The notes beneath the pieces were generated by a model. That model saw nothing but the letters and a program-made list of their open reading frames with translations. It made no database searches and was not told the origin of the DNA. The position numbers were made by a program, and so were the translations under genes. A DNA stretch of 64,000 nucleotides from Thermincola carboxydiphila (GTDB taxonomy: Bacteria; Bacillota; Thermincolia; Thermincolales; UBA2595). Location: NCBI GenBank assembly GCA_016841725.1, contig JAENYP010000017.1, positions 18,242 through 82,241 on the forward strand, given 5' to 3'. Below are positions 18,118 through 27,032 of this stretch, piece by piece (positions within the stretch are counted from its first letter, which is position 1; the number at the start of each line of letters is the position of its first letter).

Positions 18118-18837
18118 ATGAACATAAGAATAGTTGTAGCTGACGATGAACCATCTACAGCAAAATACTTAAAGAATGTTATTGATGAAATTCAGGGTGC
18201 CAATGTCGTTAAGGTGGTAAATAACGGAAAGGATGCTATCCGGTGTGTTGATGAATATAAGCCGGATGCGGTATTTCTGGATATAAATATGCCCGATATG
18301 TCAGGAGTAGATGTTGCCCGGTATTTAAAACGAAAGTATCCAGACATAAGTATTGTTTTTGTATCTGGTTATTCGGAATATGCTTTAGAAGCATATGAAC
18401 TTTCTGCCTGTGATTATATTATGAAGCCTTTTAAAGGGGAAAGGATACAAAAAACTATCCATAGGCTGAAAGAGAAAGAATTAGCCACAATTCCATCTGG
18501 AAAGCAGAAGGAAAGAGAATTACTTATTGAAACAGTTCAGAAAAAAGTATTTATTAAACTAAGTGAAATCCTATTTCTTGAAAGCAAAAGGCCTAAAATC
18601 TTGATTAAAACTGTCTGTAATGAATTTTTAACCAGAGGCGATTTACAAACATTTGAAAACATGCTTTCACAGGACGGATTCTTTAGAAGCCATAAAGGAT
18701 ATATTGTCAATTTAGACTATGTAAAAGAAATACTACCTTCAGGCAGAACTTATGAAATAGTTTTAAACAGTGGTGACAAAGTTTTATTAAGCCGGAATCG
18801 GGAAAAAGTTCTTAGACAAGTGTTTAAAATTAAGTAA
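18118..18837 (+). CDS. LytTR-family response regulator (orphan)
   Basis: A 239-aa protein with an N-terminal receiver domain and a C-terminal LytTR DNA-binding domain. The receiver shows the acidic pair DDE at residues 9-11, the phosphoacceptor in VFLDINMPD (about residue 58) and the conserved Lys in YIMKPFK. LytTR begins near residue 135 with FIKLSEILFLES and includes FFRSHKGYIVNLDYV. GGGGGAG lies before ATG 18118. No histidine kinase is nearby. The gene is AT-rich relative to the core genes. Direct repeats just downstream are possible binding sites. Confidence 0.92.
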   Translation: MNIRIVVADDEPSTAKYLKNVIDEIQGANVVKVVNNGKDAIRCVDEYKPDAVFLDINMPDMSGVDVARYLKRKYPDISIVFVSGYSEYALEAYELSACDYIMKPFKGERIQKTIHRLKEKELATIPSGKQKERELLIETVQKKVFIKLSEILFLESKRPKILIKTVCNEFLTRGDLQTFENMLSQDGFFRSHKGYIVNLDYVKEILPSGRTYEIVLNSGDKVLLSRNREKVLRQVFKIK

Positions 18838-18876
18838 GCATTTTATTCTACTAGCGGACATTCGCAGCAAATATTT

Positions 18877-18908
18877 ACCCATTTAGCAGAACATTGACCC
18901 AAATAGCA
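18877..18908 (+). promoter_or_regulatory. Direct repeats, possible LytTR operator
   Basis: ACCCATTTAGCA (18877-18888) and ACCCAAATAGCA (18897-18908) recur with a 20-bp period, with a weaker AGCA-ending third copy at about 18858. Two-turn direct repeats are the usual LytTR target layout. They lie between the LytTR gene and a broken secreted-protein gene. The link is inferred. Confidence 0.4.
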
Positions 18909-19110
18909 TACTAGTATTGATTAAAATGGGAAAACATGTTAAATATAATATAGTTAAACATTTTGCCGGAAGGGGGTAAGTAGGCTTTCGAAATATAAGA
19001 TGAAAGTCATTAGCTAATTACTTTTGCAGCAGGAAATGATTCTGAGGTTATTTTCCAAGGGGAGGAAATTACTGACTTAAATGAATTGCTCCAGCGCGCT
19101 ATTCTAGGGA

Positions 19111-19695
19111 TTGGATAATAGAAAAATAGTAACAAAAGCAATTGTAAAAAATCAAAACGGAAAGTCTTTACCTGTAGATATAATTTCTACAACTCAACTA
19201 TTAAAAGTTGAGAAGCTTGATAACAATGAATATACTTATTCTTATGCAACGACAATATTTGCTGATACGAAGCTGGAGGAGGAAGATGTTTCTAACAAAG
19301 CTTTTTCAACAATGGATGCGAAAGATAAAAGCCCTTGGGATCCGGAAACCGGTGGAGTATGAGCATATTCAACTCTTTATCACACTTCTTTTATGACTGG
19401 CGGATATACTTATTATGACTTGTATAAGGTAACCGGCGGTTGGCAGGTTCTTTCAGGTTACGCAATTTCTGATAAAAAGGTTGTTATACAACAACATGGT
19501 TATACTCCCACTGGGTTCACAATCTCACAGAATACAACACAATATCCCTCGACAATGAGTTTTAGTTACAGTCTGCCTTCTAGCTGGGAAGGCATAAGGG
19601 CTGGCCGTGTAGGAAGCAACCAGTACTGCAAAATAACAAGAAGTTCATCAACCTGGGATTTCTGGATGGACAATTTTCTCCTTACTGATTTTTAA
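19111..19695 (+). pseudogene. Hypothetical (probably secreted) protein gene interrupted by an in-frame TGA
   Basis: The frame 19111-19362 (83 codons from TTG) continues in the same frame after TGA at 19360-19362 to TAA at 19693-19695. The combined product would be about 194 aa, Tyr/Ser/Thr-rich (MTGGYTYYDLY, SSWEGIRAGRVGSNQYC), resembling the style of the secreted protein at 22454. Upstream, another frame (ending at 19113) could encode the lost N-terminus. No redox motif surrounds the TGA, so a nonsense mutation is favoured over selenocysteine. Family not recognised. Confidence 0.55.
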
Positions 19696-20129
19696 AGTTG
19701 ATTTGCTCTTTTTTGATTTAGACACAGTTTTATATTAGAGTGCCCTTGCAAACTGATTTTCACTAAATTAATTGATGAGTTCAAATCTATCTACTTTTTA
19801 AGGAAATATTACGATAATATGCCCCAGTGCTACTTAGGAACTTTCCCTTGGTGCCATCAAGGGCTGAGCAAAGCGAAGTTCATCGAAGGCGTAGCCGACA
19901 ACCTTTTTCATCCAAGAACACAGCAAAGACCCTTTGACGAGGGTGGGCGATGCCGTTTTTTGGCATCAGCGACCTAATTATAGAAAACGGGGAAATTTAT
20001 TTTAAAACAAATAAGATTTAGGCGTAATTATAACTCTGGTTTTCCAGTTTATCAAAAAGGGGTCAAATACGGCATGCTGGTTATAATGGTATCAGCCGAA
20101 GATAATGGAGTAATGAGTAGAAACTAGTA
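19696..20129. other. Intergenic stretch without a recognisable gene
   Basis: About 430 bases with no credible open frame. A hairpin GCGATGCC-GTTTTTT-GGCATCAGC lies near 19948-19972, and a patch with AGCAAAGCGAAG and GAAGGCGTAGCC (about 19868-19895) looks like debris of a coding or mobile sequence. The palindrome B repeat begins at its end. Confidence 0.4.
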
Positions 20130-20389
20130 GGCTCTCGGAAATGACCGTGGATGGAATATGGTGAGCTATTGTACCGATTTTCAGCACTGCCGATGGAGAA
20201 ATCTAACCTTGTTCCTGGCGAAGTCCGGAAACACCGCCAATTCGGCTCCTGCCTCAATGGCGGCGCGGGCCGTCCGTGGCCCGCGTCCCGGACTTCGCTT
20301 AGCGGAACTGCGGTAATATTTCTCACAGCGTCAGTGCAAGGAAAATCTTGTACAATACCTCACCATATGTCACGGCCATCTTCGAAGCC
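20130..20389. repeat. Long palindromic repeat element, copy B (about 260 bp)
   Basis: Ends are GGCTCTCGGAAATGACCGTG and, inverted, GGCTTCGAAGATGGCCGTG. Both arms then share ATATGGTGAG, TATTGTAC, GATTTTC and GCACTG. The centre folds on GAAGTCCGG with CCGGACTTC and a GC-rich GCGGGCC/GGCCCGC stem. It ends only a few bases before the IS element at about 20395. Confidence 0.8.
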
Positions 20390-20394
20390 TACGG

Positions 20395-22125
20395 GGAAAA
20401 AATCGCGAAGAACAGTATTTGGGCATGAGAAACAATCCTGATAGCAGTACCAGGAGTTTTACACAAGATATCTAAATCAAGCCGAGAATTAAGCTACAAG
20501 AGAGTTGTCAGGGTCCAAGCATTGAAGGACAATAGGTCGTATGTCAAGTGCCTGATGTTTAACCCAAGCATCAATATGCAGGCACATGCTGGTCAAAAAG
20601 ACTCTGAAATACTAGGCTCTGGAGCTGCGAATTCTGCCTTTGGTTTCGAGATGATAATCCTCTTTAAGACGTTTAAAGTAACGTTCAACAGTAGTGCGGC
20701 GTTTGTAAAGAGATTTCCACTGCTGAGAATTTCTTGGGATTCGGGTAAAGAACCTGAGATTATCTTTTTCATAAGTGTAAAATACTCGGCGGTAATCTTT
20801 AGTAGAGCAAGGATTAGAACAGGAAATGTTCCAATTTTTGCGTGTAGTGGGGCAGCGCCATTTATGACGCTGGCGGTCATAGCAAATAACCGCAGTAAGA
20901 CATGATATGGCCTTGGGGATAACAGGGATGCCATCCTTGGTAAAGGAAATATCCCCTTTGCAAGAGATATTGCCGGCATTGCGTTGGTTTAAATCAATAA
21001 CAGCTCCGATGTCATAATGAGATAAGAGCCGGTAAATTCCATAAGCATCATGTGCAGAGTCTAAAAGGCAGTTTCCAAACTTAAAATCAGGGTACTGCCT
21101 GATAATGTCAAGGAATGCCGGTATGAAAACAACACTATCATGACGTTGTGCCTTGAAAAAATTAATATAGATTGGTAAGTCATATGGGCTATCGGCAGCA
21201 GAAAAAGCATAGAGCCCACGTCCATAGTAGTATTCTTCACGGTAGCTATCCCAGCCCCATGAAGCATCGGGATCGCTATAGAGCCGGTTACACCGGCAGT
21301 TAAAGGTTTTCTGTTCTCTACACGAACAGACCATTTTTCCGTACCGGCTGGCACCGGTACGGACGGAAGAACCATCCCTTGCGATATTGAGCTTATTAAT
21401 ATCACCCAATAGTCCATGGTTAGCAGAAGGGAGTACAAAACACTCTTTATAAATTTTTTGCAGTAGGTCATAGGGCTGAATCTTAGAAGCAGGTGGATGA
21501 TTTAAATAGCGGGATACCAAACGCCCAACAATACTTGGTTTGCGTAACGGAGCCTTTTCGCCTTTCTTTTTCCCTCTTAGCGGCTTACGCCGGGGTTTGC
21601 GTAACTTAGGAGACAGATGGGGAGAATCGGCCAACCAAAGACGATTCATAAAATCATAAAAAGTGCCGACACCAGGGATGCTATCGGTTGTGAAACCGCT
21701 ATAGATGGCCCAGAGAGGAAATGCTCTCATAGTTTTCACCAACTCATCAACAGATTTTGGGTGTGTTAGTTCCATAAGTAACAGTGACCTGAATAAATCC
21801 ACCGGGTCACGGGCGGAAGAGCCGCGCGTGCTGTAGCGATGGGATAAAATTTCATATACAGGGGTAAAATCAGTGATCCAGACTTTGGCCAGTTCAACAT
21901 GATACAAGAGCACTGTCCCATATTGACCAATATCAAAATAATTAATACGCAGCTGCTCAATAACAAAATGCTGAAAATCTTCATGAGATCGAGAGGGTTT
22001 TAACACAACAACACACCACCATAATCGTTAGTAGGCTGTAAAATAATCCTCCATCGCGATTATGAGGCGATTTTCAGAAAGTCAAGAGAACAAATGTTCT
22101 GATTTTCGACAAAGTAATAGGTGGA
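20395..22125 (-). mobile_element. Insertion sequence carrying one DDE transposase gene (ends approximate)
   Basis: A transposase gene on the minus strand with roughly 100 bp of flank on each side. Possible terminal similarity: AATCGCGAAGAACAGTATTTG near 20400 (left) against the inverted right-end AATCAGAACATTTG near 22110. The inverted ends are imperfect and no target duplication could be confirmed, so borders are tentative. It lies directly beside palindrome B. Confidence 0.55.
20489..22006 (-). pseudogene. IS4/IS5-like DDE transposase with amber stop near the C-terminus
   Basis: From ATG at 22006 the frame runs 464 codons to TAG at 20612-20614, then continues in frame for 40 more codons (YFRVFLTSMCLHIDAWVKHQ and onward) to TAA at 20489-20491. 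Full length would be about 505 aa. DDE-type features: ARDGSSVRTG, LDSAHDAYGIYRLL and RRTTVERYFKRLKEDYHLE near the end. The residue at TAG is most likely Trp (TGG to TAG). Loss of the last 41 residues probably inactivates it. The exact IS family is uncertain. Confidence 0.75.
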
Positions 22126-22218
22126 GGAAAAAACAAAAAGTCCAAGGCGCAAAGCCTTGAACATAAAGGAAATTCTATTTCCGAGAGACTTAAAACTATT
22201 GAAAGGAGGTGATTTGTT
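22007..22218. other. IS right flank and leader region
   Basis: Contains the IS right end to about 22125, then a small CAAGGC-GCAAA-GCCTTG hairpin (about 22142-22158) and a perfect AAAGGAGGTGAT ribosome site just before the small open frame at 22219. Confidence 0.4.
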
Positions 22219-22335
22219 ATGCAAAAAATTAACCGTGCACCACTGAAATATAGTGGTTCGGCGGCTCGCTCTGAAAAGCCATCGAAGCTATTGTCCAGAA
22301 GCTACTGCCACGAACCACTATGCCTGTTATTATAA
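22219..22335 (+). CDS. Possible 38-aa peptide gene or structured leader
   Basis: ATG 22219 is preceded by AAAGGAGGTGATTTGTT, an ideal ribosome site, and opens a 38-codon frame rich in Lys, Arg and Ser, ending in CLLL and TAA. The same DNA holds a 10-bp perfect inverted repeat, TAGTGGTTCG (22251-22260) with CGAACCACTA (22311-22320), plus CCACTGAAATATAGTGG. So it could be a peptide, an attenuator-like leader for the secreted protein gene 118 bases downstream, or both. No family recognised. Confidence 0.4.
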   Translation: MQKINRAPLKYSGSAARSEKPSKLLSRSYCHEPLCLLL

Positions 22336-22453
22336 TAGCATGTCGAAGAACCAAATGGCAACCCTGAAATGAAGGCAATTAACAGTTTTTCGTTCTTGGG
22401 ACATAACTTATTTATAGTACAAAAACAGGACAGTAAAAAGGAGGTTTTAAAAC

Positions 22454-23269
22454 ATGAGAATTCGTTTATTCAAGATTTTTATAATCTTGACCGTAATTGT
22501 AGGTACGATGCTACCTTACGTGGTATCTGCACAGCCAACAGAAAAATATGAAGTTGTCGGTAGTGAGTTAGAAGCTGACGAAAATATATCCATCGATTTA
22601 CCCATTAAGCCGCCTAAAGTTAAATCAATATCCGAGGATAAACATGGCACAAAAATGCACATCAATTATAGGGCAACTCATAAAGTAATTAAAACTGAAG
22701 AAATTGATGAAGGAAAAGTTTATTCTATAGTAAGCGAAATTGATGTCCCGTTGAAAGTCAAAATCACTAAAAACCAGAATATAGTTCAAAAACTATTCAA
22801 CAACATAGCATATGCTGCAATCGGTTCTAATGATGCATCAAACCAGACTGATTATAGCATGATACATCAACGACTAAGATTATATTGGAATTACAATGAC
22901 TATACAGACGGAACGAGATACTTCATATTAACAAAACAGCAGGCATGGTGGAGTAGAGATGAAACCCGCCAACAAGTTTATAATGCAAAATTCAGAGCAG
23001 CTATGATAGGAAATGATATTACTCAAACAGGGGGAGGGCAAGTCTACACTTATACCAGCCCATCTTCTTTTACTCCCACCTGGACATCTGGTTCGTCTTA
23101 TACCGAATCGTTGGTTGTGGTAGATCCTGGTTACTCAACCTATTCAAACTGGCCTTGGATTGAGCCACTTTCCCAGTTTGGATTCAGTGGAGGTGCAATA
23201 GAAAGTGATATCTATGACTCGTATGGCACAAAGCTCACTCATTTAAACACAGAAGTATCTCCTCATTAG
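22454..23269 (+). CDS. Secreted hypothetical protein
   Basis: A 271-aa protein with a clear signal peptide (MRIRLFKIFIILTVIVGTML, cleavage near VVSA-QP at residue 25). The mature part has a charged N-terminal half and a Tyr/Trp/Ser-rich C-terminal half (YWNYNDYTDGTRYFIL, TYTSPSSFTPTWTSG). It has no Cys, repeats or known catalytic motif. GGAGG lies before ATG 22454. Composition is AT-rich like the rest of the island. It resembles in style the broken gene at 19111. Function unknown. Confidence 0.75.
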   Translation: MRIRLFKIFIILTVIVGTMLPYVVSAQPTEKYEVVGSELEADENISIDLPIKPPKVKSISEDKHGTKMHINYRATHKVIKTEEIDEGKVYSIVSEIDVPLKVKITKNQNIVQKLFNNIAYAAIGSNDASNQTDYSMIHQRLRLYWNYNDYTDGTRYFILTKQQAWWSRDETRQQVYNAKFRAAMIGNDITQTGGGQVYTYTSPSSFTPTWTSGSSYTESLVVVDPGYSTYSNWPWIEPLSQFGFSGGAIESDIYDSYGTKLTHLNTEVSPH

Positions 23270-23634
23270 CTATAATAAATTAAAAAAAAGTTACTCCTTT
23301 GCAGGCGACCCTATAACAGAAGAATTGTTGGCGTATAGACCGCCAGCAAAACGTATTAGGCCTTAGCTTTATTTCGACCAGAAACGTCTTGAACTCCTTG
23401 TCCGTTCTTATGTACCCTTGACAACGGGATTCTGCTCTCGTTGTCAAGGGACGGGTGGGAGTTTACCTCGGATTATTAATGATATAAAGTATGATTCCAC
23501 TGCAGAAACCCCCTGCTTTTTTCGCCTCGTATCAGGATTTCACCCAACTTGCGTCGAAATATGAAGTATTAAGGATATTCTCAGAGATATCGTGACATAT
23601 TTAACGCAAACAATATTTTGAGGTGATTTCTGCC
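23270..23634. other. Upstream region of the IS1182-type remnant with a 12-bp hairpin
   Basis: CCCTTGACAACG (23415-23426) pairs perfectly with CGTTGTCAAGGG (23439-23450) around a 12-base loop; no T run follows. No open frame is credible. It is probably the left end of the IS1182-type element that carries the transposase remnant. Confidence 0.45.
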
Positions 23635-24668
23635 GTGTTTAGAGAAAATAAGACTCATACGCAAACGGACCTGTTTAATAGTAAAAGCAGCATGGACTCC
23701 CGCTTGAAAGAGAGACTGAAAAAGAGGTGGGCCGGACTATTTTATCAACATGTTTTTTCTCAAGTCGATGAAAAGTTATTTGCTCCCCTTTACTTCAGTG
23801 ATAATGGTCGTCCTAATTTTCCCGTCAATATCTTTGCGGGCCTCGATATCATTAAGCACTTAAAAGGCTATGTCGATGAGGTTCTCTCTGACAAGTATGC
23901 CTACAACTATCAGATTTCCTATGCCTTGGGCCTGCGAAGCATAGGCGAACTTTATTTTGGCCCCGAACCTTCTGTGATTTTCGGGCTAGACTCTATAACT
24001 ACACGCTGGATCACCCCCAGGAAAGCGATACGATCTTTCAACAGTTTGAAAAACTCGTACAGCACTTTATTGAAGTAGCTCAGTTAAATACCGACGAACA
24101 GAGAATAGATTCATCTCAAATCATGTCCAATATCAAACGGGCCGGACGGCTTGCTCTGGCTTATGATGTTTTACTTCAAGGGATTAAAGCCTGCCCTCCT
24201 GAAATCCTGAGTCCTGCCCTGAAGGAGTTTTGGGTTCCCAATTACAAAACCAAACTCCTTTACAAATTGAAAGATTCGGAAGCCTTTTCACGATTAGAAA
24301 AGCTTTTGAATTTGGGGGCTGATCTGATCGAGCTCGTGAAGGAGAATCCTGAACTCAGTATCCATCCGGATATTCAGTTGCTCCGACGATTTCTCAACGA
24401 ACAAGCAATTTTTAATGATGAACGCAAGGTATGGTTAGCCAAAGATGACAAAGCTATCGCGGCAAGTTCCCTGCAGTCGGCCTATGACACGGAGGCAACG
24501 TACCGGAAAAAGGCAGGCAAGAATCATGTTGGCTATGTGATTAACCTTGCAGAAACGTGCGCTGAAGACAACACGGTGCAAATCATTACCCATTATCAAC
24601 TGGAACCCAATAGCACGAGTGATGTCGAGATGATCCAAAAGGTTCTTCCGGAACTTCGATATCCATAA
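23635..24668 (+). pseudogene. IS1182-family transposase, frameshifted and truncated
   Basis: The N-terminal part (from GTG 23635, VFRENKTHTQTDLF, then FPVNIFAGLDIIKHL) and the following frame (RLYNYTLDHPQESDT, MSNIKRAGRLALAYDVL, AGKNHVGYVINLAETC) belong to one IS1182-type transposase. A frameshift near 23980 separates them, and a TAA at 24666-24668 ends it long before the usual C-terminus with its catalytic Glu. It cannot make an active enzyme. Confidence 0.85.
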
Positions 24669-24855
24669 GATGGTAAATGGCTGATTGAAAAAGCGGTCAG
24701 CAGAGAAGAAGGCTGTTGTTTTCTAAACTTTCTTCAGTAGAATCAAAGTATAAGTAAAAAACATTAACCTCTCAGATGCTCAATGATAGAGTTTATTTTA
24801 ACCTAATAAAAATTTAAAGATAATACAAGATTAACGGGAAGGGGATAAAATAAGG

Positions 24856-25296
24856 ATGCATAAACCAATAACACTTAAAATAATATCATTATTTTTATTA
24901 GTTATATCTGTTTATGGATTTGCCCATTTTATTTCAATAACACCAACTGTATCTGATGTAGCCTCATCTTCAAAACTGACACTTATCGTAAAATTTTATA
25001 TTTCTTTTGCTTTCGTTTTCTTATCGATTATAAGCCTGAACCTTGAAAGAATAGTTAAAGGAAAATTTGTTTTGAATAAATTTTTTATTGCACTTTGGGT
25101 AATTCCCTTAACTGCCTTATTTTTAGTCCCGGTGTTTTGGATGTACAATGTTATACCTAATATTCCTGTTATTCTTATAGATAACAGCAAGGTCTTGACC
25201 ACATTTATTAGCTCATTATTGGCTCAAGCTCTGATAAACTCATTATTTAATTTTCCTTTAAAACCCAACCTTTTAGAAAAAAGAACCTGTGATTGA
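24856..25296 (+). CDS. Small four-helix membrane protein
   Basis: A 146-aa hydrophobic protein with about four membrane segments (residues 5-26, 41-61, 73-98 and 112-130) and short loops. No motif recognised. It is AT-rich and monocistronic, between transposon remnants. Existence is supported by length, a consistent hydrophobic pattern and an AAGG site right before ATG 24856; function unknown. Confidence 0.55.
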   Translation: MHKPITLKIISLFLLVISVYGFAHFISITPTVSDVASSSKLTLIVKFYISFAFVFLSIISLNLERIVKGKFVLNKFFIALWVIPLTALFLVPVFWMYNVIPNIPVILIDNSKVLTTFISSLLAQALINSLFNFPLKPNLLEKRTCD

Positions 25297-26238
25297 AATT
25301 AGCCGTTACAATAGCTTCCCCAAAAAAACTTATTTGAAAGGGTTTTTCATATCACCCCAACTCGGGGCAATTACAGCAGAGCTGTTACTGTCCTAAGACA
25401 AGCCATTTGACAGTGGTCATGACAGGCTAAACGTCAGTAGACGGCATAATTGAATAAGACACCATAAATTTCAATAGGACAACATGTACATCAGTGGGAC
25501 AGGCTGCTCGACAAATAGACAGAAAAGATAGCAGGACAAGATAAATCACAGTGAGATAAAGTATTTGCCATTGCCAGTGGGTCAAAAAATACTTCATAAA
25601 GACAGGAAAAGAGACAGGCCCGGAGAACCGGGCCATAATACTATGACAACTTCATTTGAAAACCGTCCAGCATGAGCTTAACAAGCTCCAGTCTTTTCTT
25701 GCTGTGCTGTAAATTGTAACTGATAAAATAGAATTAACAAAAATCGTTAATTAAGAATGATGTACAGTATTTACCATTAATTGAGGACCAGGATTCCATC
25801 GAAAAAATTATCTCAGATCTCAAATGGACTTGGGTTACCAATTTATTAGATCCCCCGCCGGATAAATTTAAACATTTAATAACTTTTGAGGATGAATCAG
25901 GCTACTGTATCCTCTGTACTTTTTCCCTGAATCCAGGAGGTTTGGAGTATCAGGATATCAAAATGATGGTGTATGGATGGTAGGATTATCTTCAAGTTCT
26001 GCCTTATTAGAGTTAATTGATCAGTTTGAATCCAATAATAAGAATCTCGTTAGCTGGTTACCTCTGAAAGCTCAGGGGTAATTCTAGCCCAGCCACCAAA
26101 GGTTCTGTTAGCAAATTCAGGTCCATGGGAGTTGGTTACAATTAGCCCGGTATGATAAGCTGAAGCTTCCGGGATAATCGGTTCATTTATGGTTATAGAA
26201 CAAAATCTTACTAGAGAGCAGCTTTTTCAAAGGTTATA
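25297..26238. other. Gene-debris region of the accessory island
   Basis: No intact gene. Broken coding traces are visible. On the + strand about 25745-25983 reads IEDQDSIEKIISDLKWTWV and LITFEDESGYCILCTFSLNP with no start codon, and a shifted frame follows from 25979 (MVGLSSSSALLELIDQFE). On the minus strand about 26215-26082 reads EASAYHTGLIVTNSHGPEF then TFGGWARITPELSEVTS. On the minus strand about 25650-25710 a short SKKRLELVKLMLDGFQ trace ends beside a GGCCCGG/CCGGGCC hairpin. These are decayed insertions. Confidence 0.5.
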
Positions 26239-26451
26239 ATGCCTGCACTATTTTATTTGCTTTGGAATGTGGTAAACAAGAGTAAAATCGATCTCTTATT
26301 CTACGAACTTTCCGCTCTTTACTTAAAATATGTTATGTTAACAACGACTTTCTTAATATGGTGTATAGTATATTTTGTTCTATATAAACTGGGGTTAAAT
26401 CTTGTAATGGATGTATACTTTACAACCGGAATGATTAAAGGAGTTGCATGA
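26239..26451 (+). CDS. Small membrane protein preceding a lipoprotein
   Basis: A 70-aa protein with two hydrophobic segments (about 1-12 and 29-53). Its stop overlaps the start of the next gene (ATGA), implying translational coupling, which is the main support. Weak AAAGG site. Family unknown. Confidence 0.45.
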   Translation: MPALFYLLWNVVNKSKIDLLFYELSALYLKYVMLTTTFLIWCIVYFVLYKLGLNLVMDVYFTTGMIKGVA

Positions 26452-26861
26452 ATTTGCGTAAAGCAGTGCTATTAATACTATGTCTAATAGTGTTTGCAGG
26501 TTGCAGTAAGGTTACGCCTACCGCCGATACGTTAAACTTTATTGGTGAAACTGAAAACTGGAAGGTAGAACTAATTCAAACCGTTCCGATTCCACAGAAC
26601 CCGCCTGAAAAGATGTCTTCACATAAACTTATAGTACAATATAAAGGTATCCCTACTAACCTTGGTTTGGTCAAATACGAATATAAAATTCGTGGTGAAA
26701 GCGGAAGTGGAGAGGCTCATGCTGACAATAACGGCTATGTAACTAAAGGAGGCGTTGCCGGGAATATTCATTTATTAGAGAAGGATGAAACAGTTACTGT
26801 AACTGTACAGTGGGATGATAAAAAGGAGGAAATAGAATTACGATATCCAAAGTCCAAATGA
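26448..26861 (+). CDS. Lipoprotein of unknown function
   Basis: A 137-aa exported lipoprotein: signal MNLRKAVLLILCLIVFAGC with the lipobox Cys at residue 19. The mature domain is beta-rich (WKVELIQTV, HKLIVQYKG, VKYEYKIRGESGSG, ETVTVTVQWDD), suggesting an Ig-like sandwich. AAAGGAG lies six bases before ATG 26448. It is the last gene of the island before spoIIIAA. Confidence 0.75.
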   Translation: MNLRKAVLLILCLIVFAGCSKVTPTADTLNFIGETENWKVELIQTVPIPQNPPEKMSSHKLIVQYKGIPTNLGLVKYEYKIRGESGSGEAHADNNGYVTKGGVAGNIHLLEKDETVTVTVQWDDKKEEIELRYPKSK

Positions 26862-26930
26862 TATAAAGCAAACTTGCCTAGACCAAACCGTTCGCTTAAA
26901 ACGAAATAAATTTCTAGAATAATCATCTCA

Positions 26931-26975
26931 CAGGCTTTGTGGATTTTGCCGTAAGGCCTGTTTTTTTTGCGCCCA
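26931..26975 (+). terminator. Terminator at the island's right border
   Basis: ACAGGC pairs with GCCTGT with an inner TTTGTGG...CCGTAA region, followed by TTTTTTTTG. Confidence 0.65.
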
Positions 26976-27032
26976 TTTTTAATCATAAAACTTGTACATC
27001 AACCATAACTATATAGGGAAGGGGGACAAAGT

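Noticed and set aside
19360-19362. TGA in the secreted-protein gene as a third selenocysteine codon
   Set aside because: No redox or metal motif flanks it (GGV-TGA-AYSTLYH), the upstream part also appears frameshifted, and the gene lies in a decaying island. A nonsense mutation is simpler.
22369-22551. 60-aa frame overlapping the secreted protein start
   Set aside because: Overlaps a better gene with signal peptide and ribosome site; no conservation pattern.
23623-24668. Two separate small genes at 23623-24078 and 24123-24668
   Set aside because: Together they make one IS1182-type transposase split by a frameshift near 23980.
25427-25636. 69-aa minus-strand frame in the debris region
   Set aside because: No ribosome site and no consistent domain; surrounded by broken reading frames.
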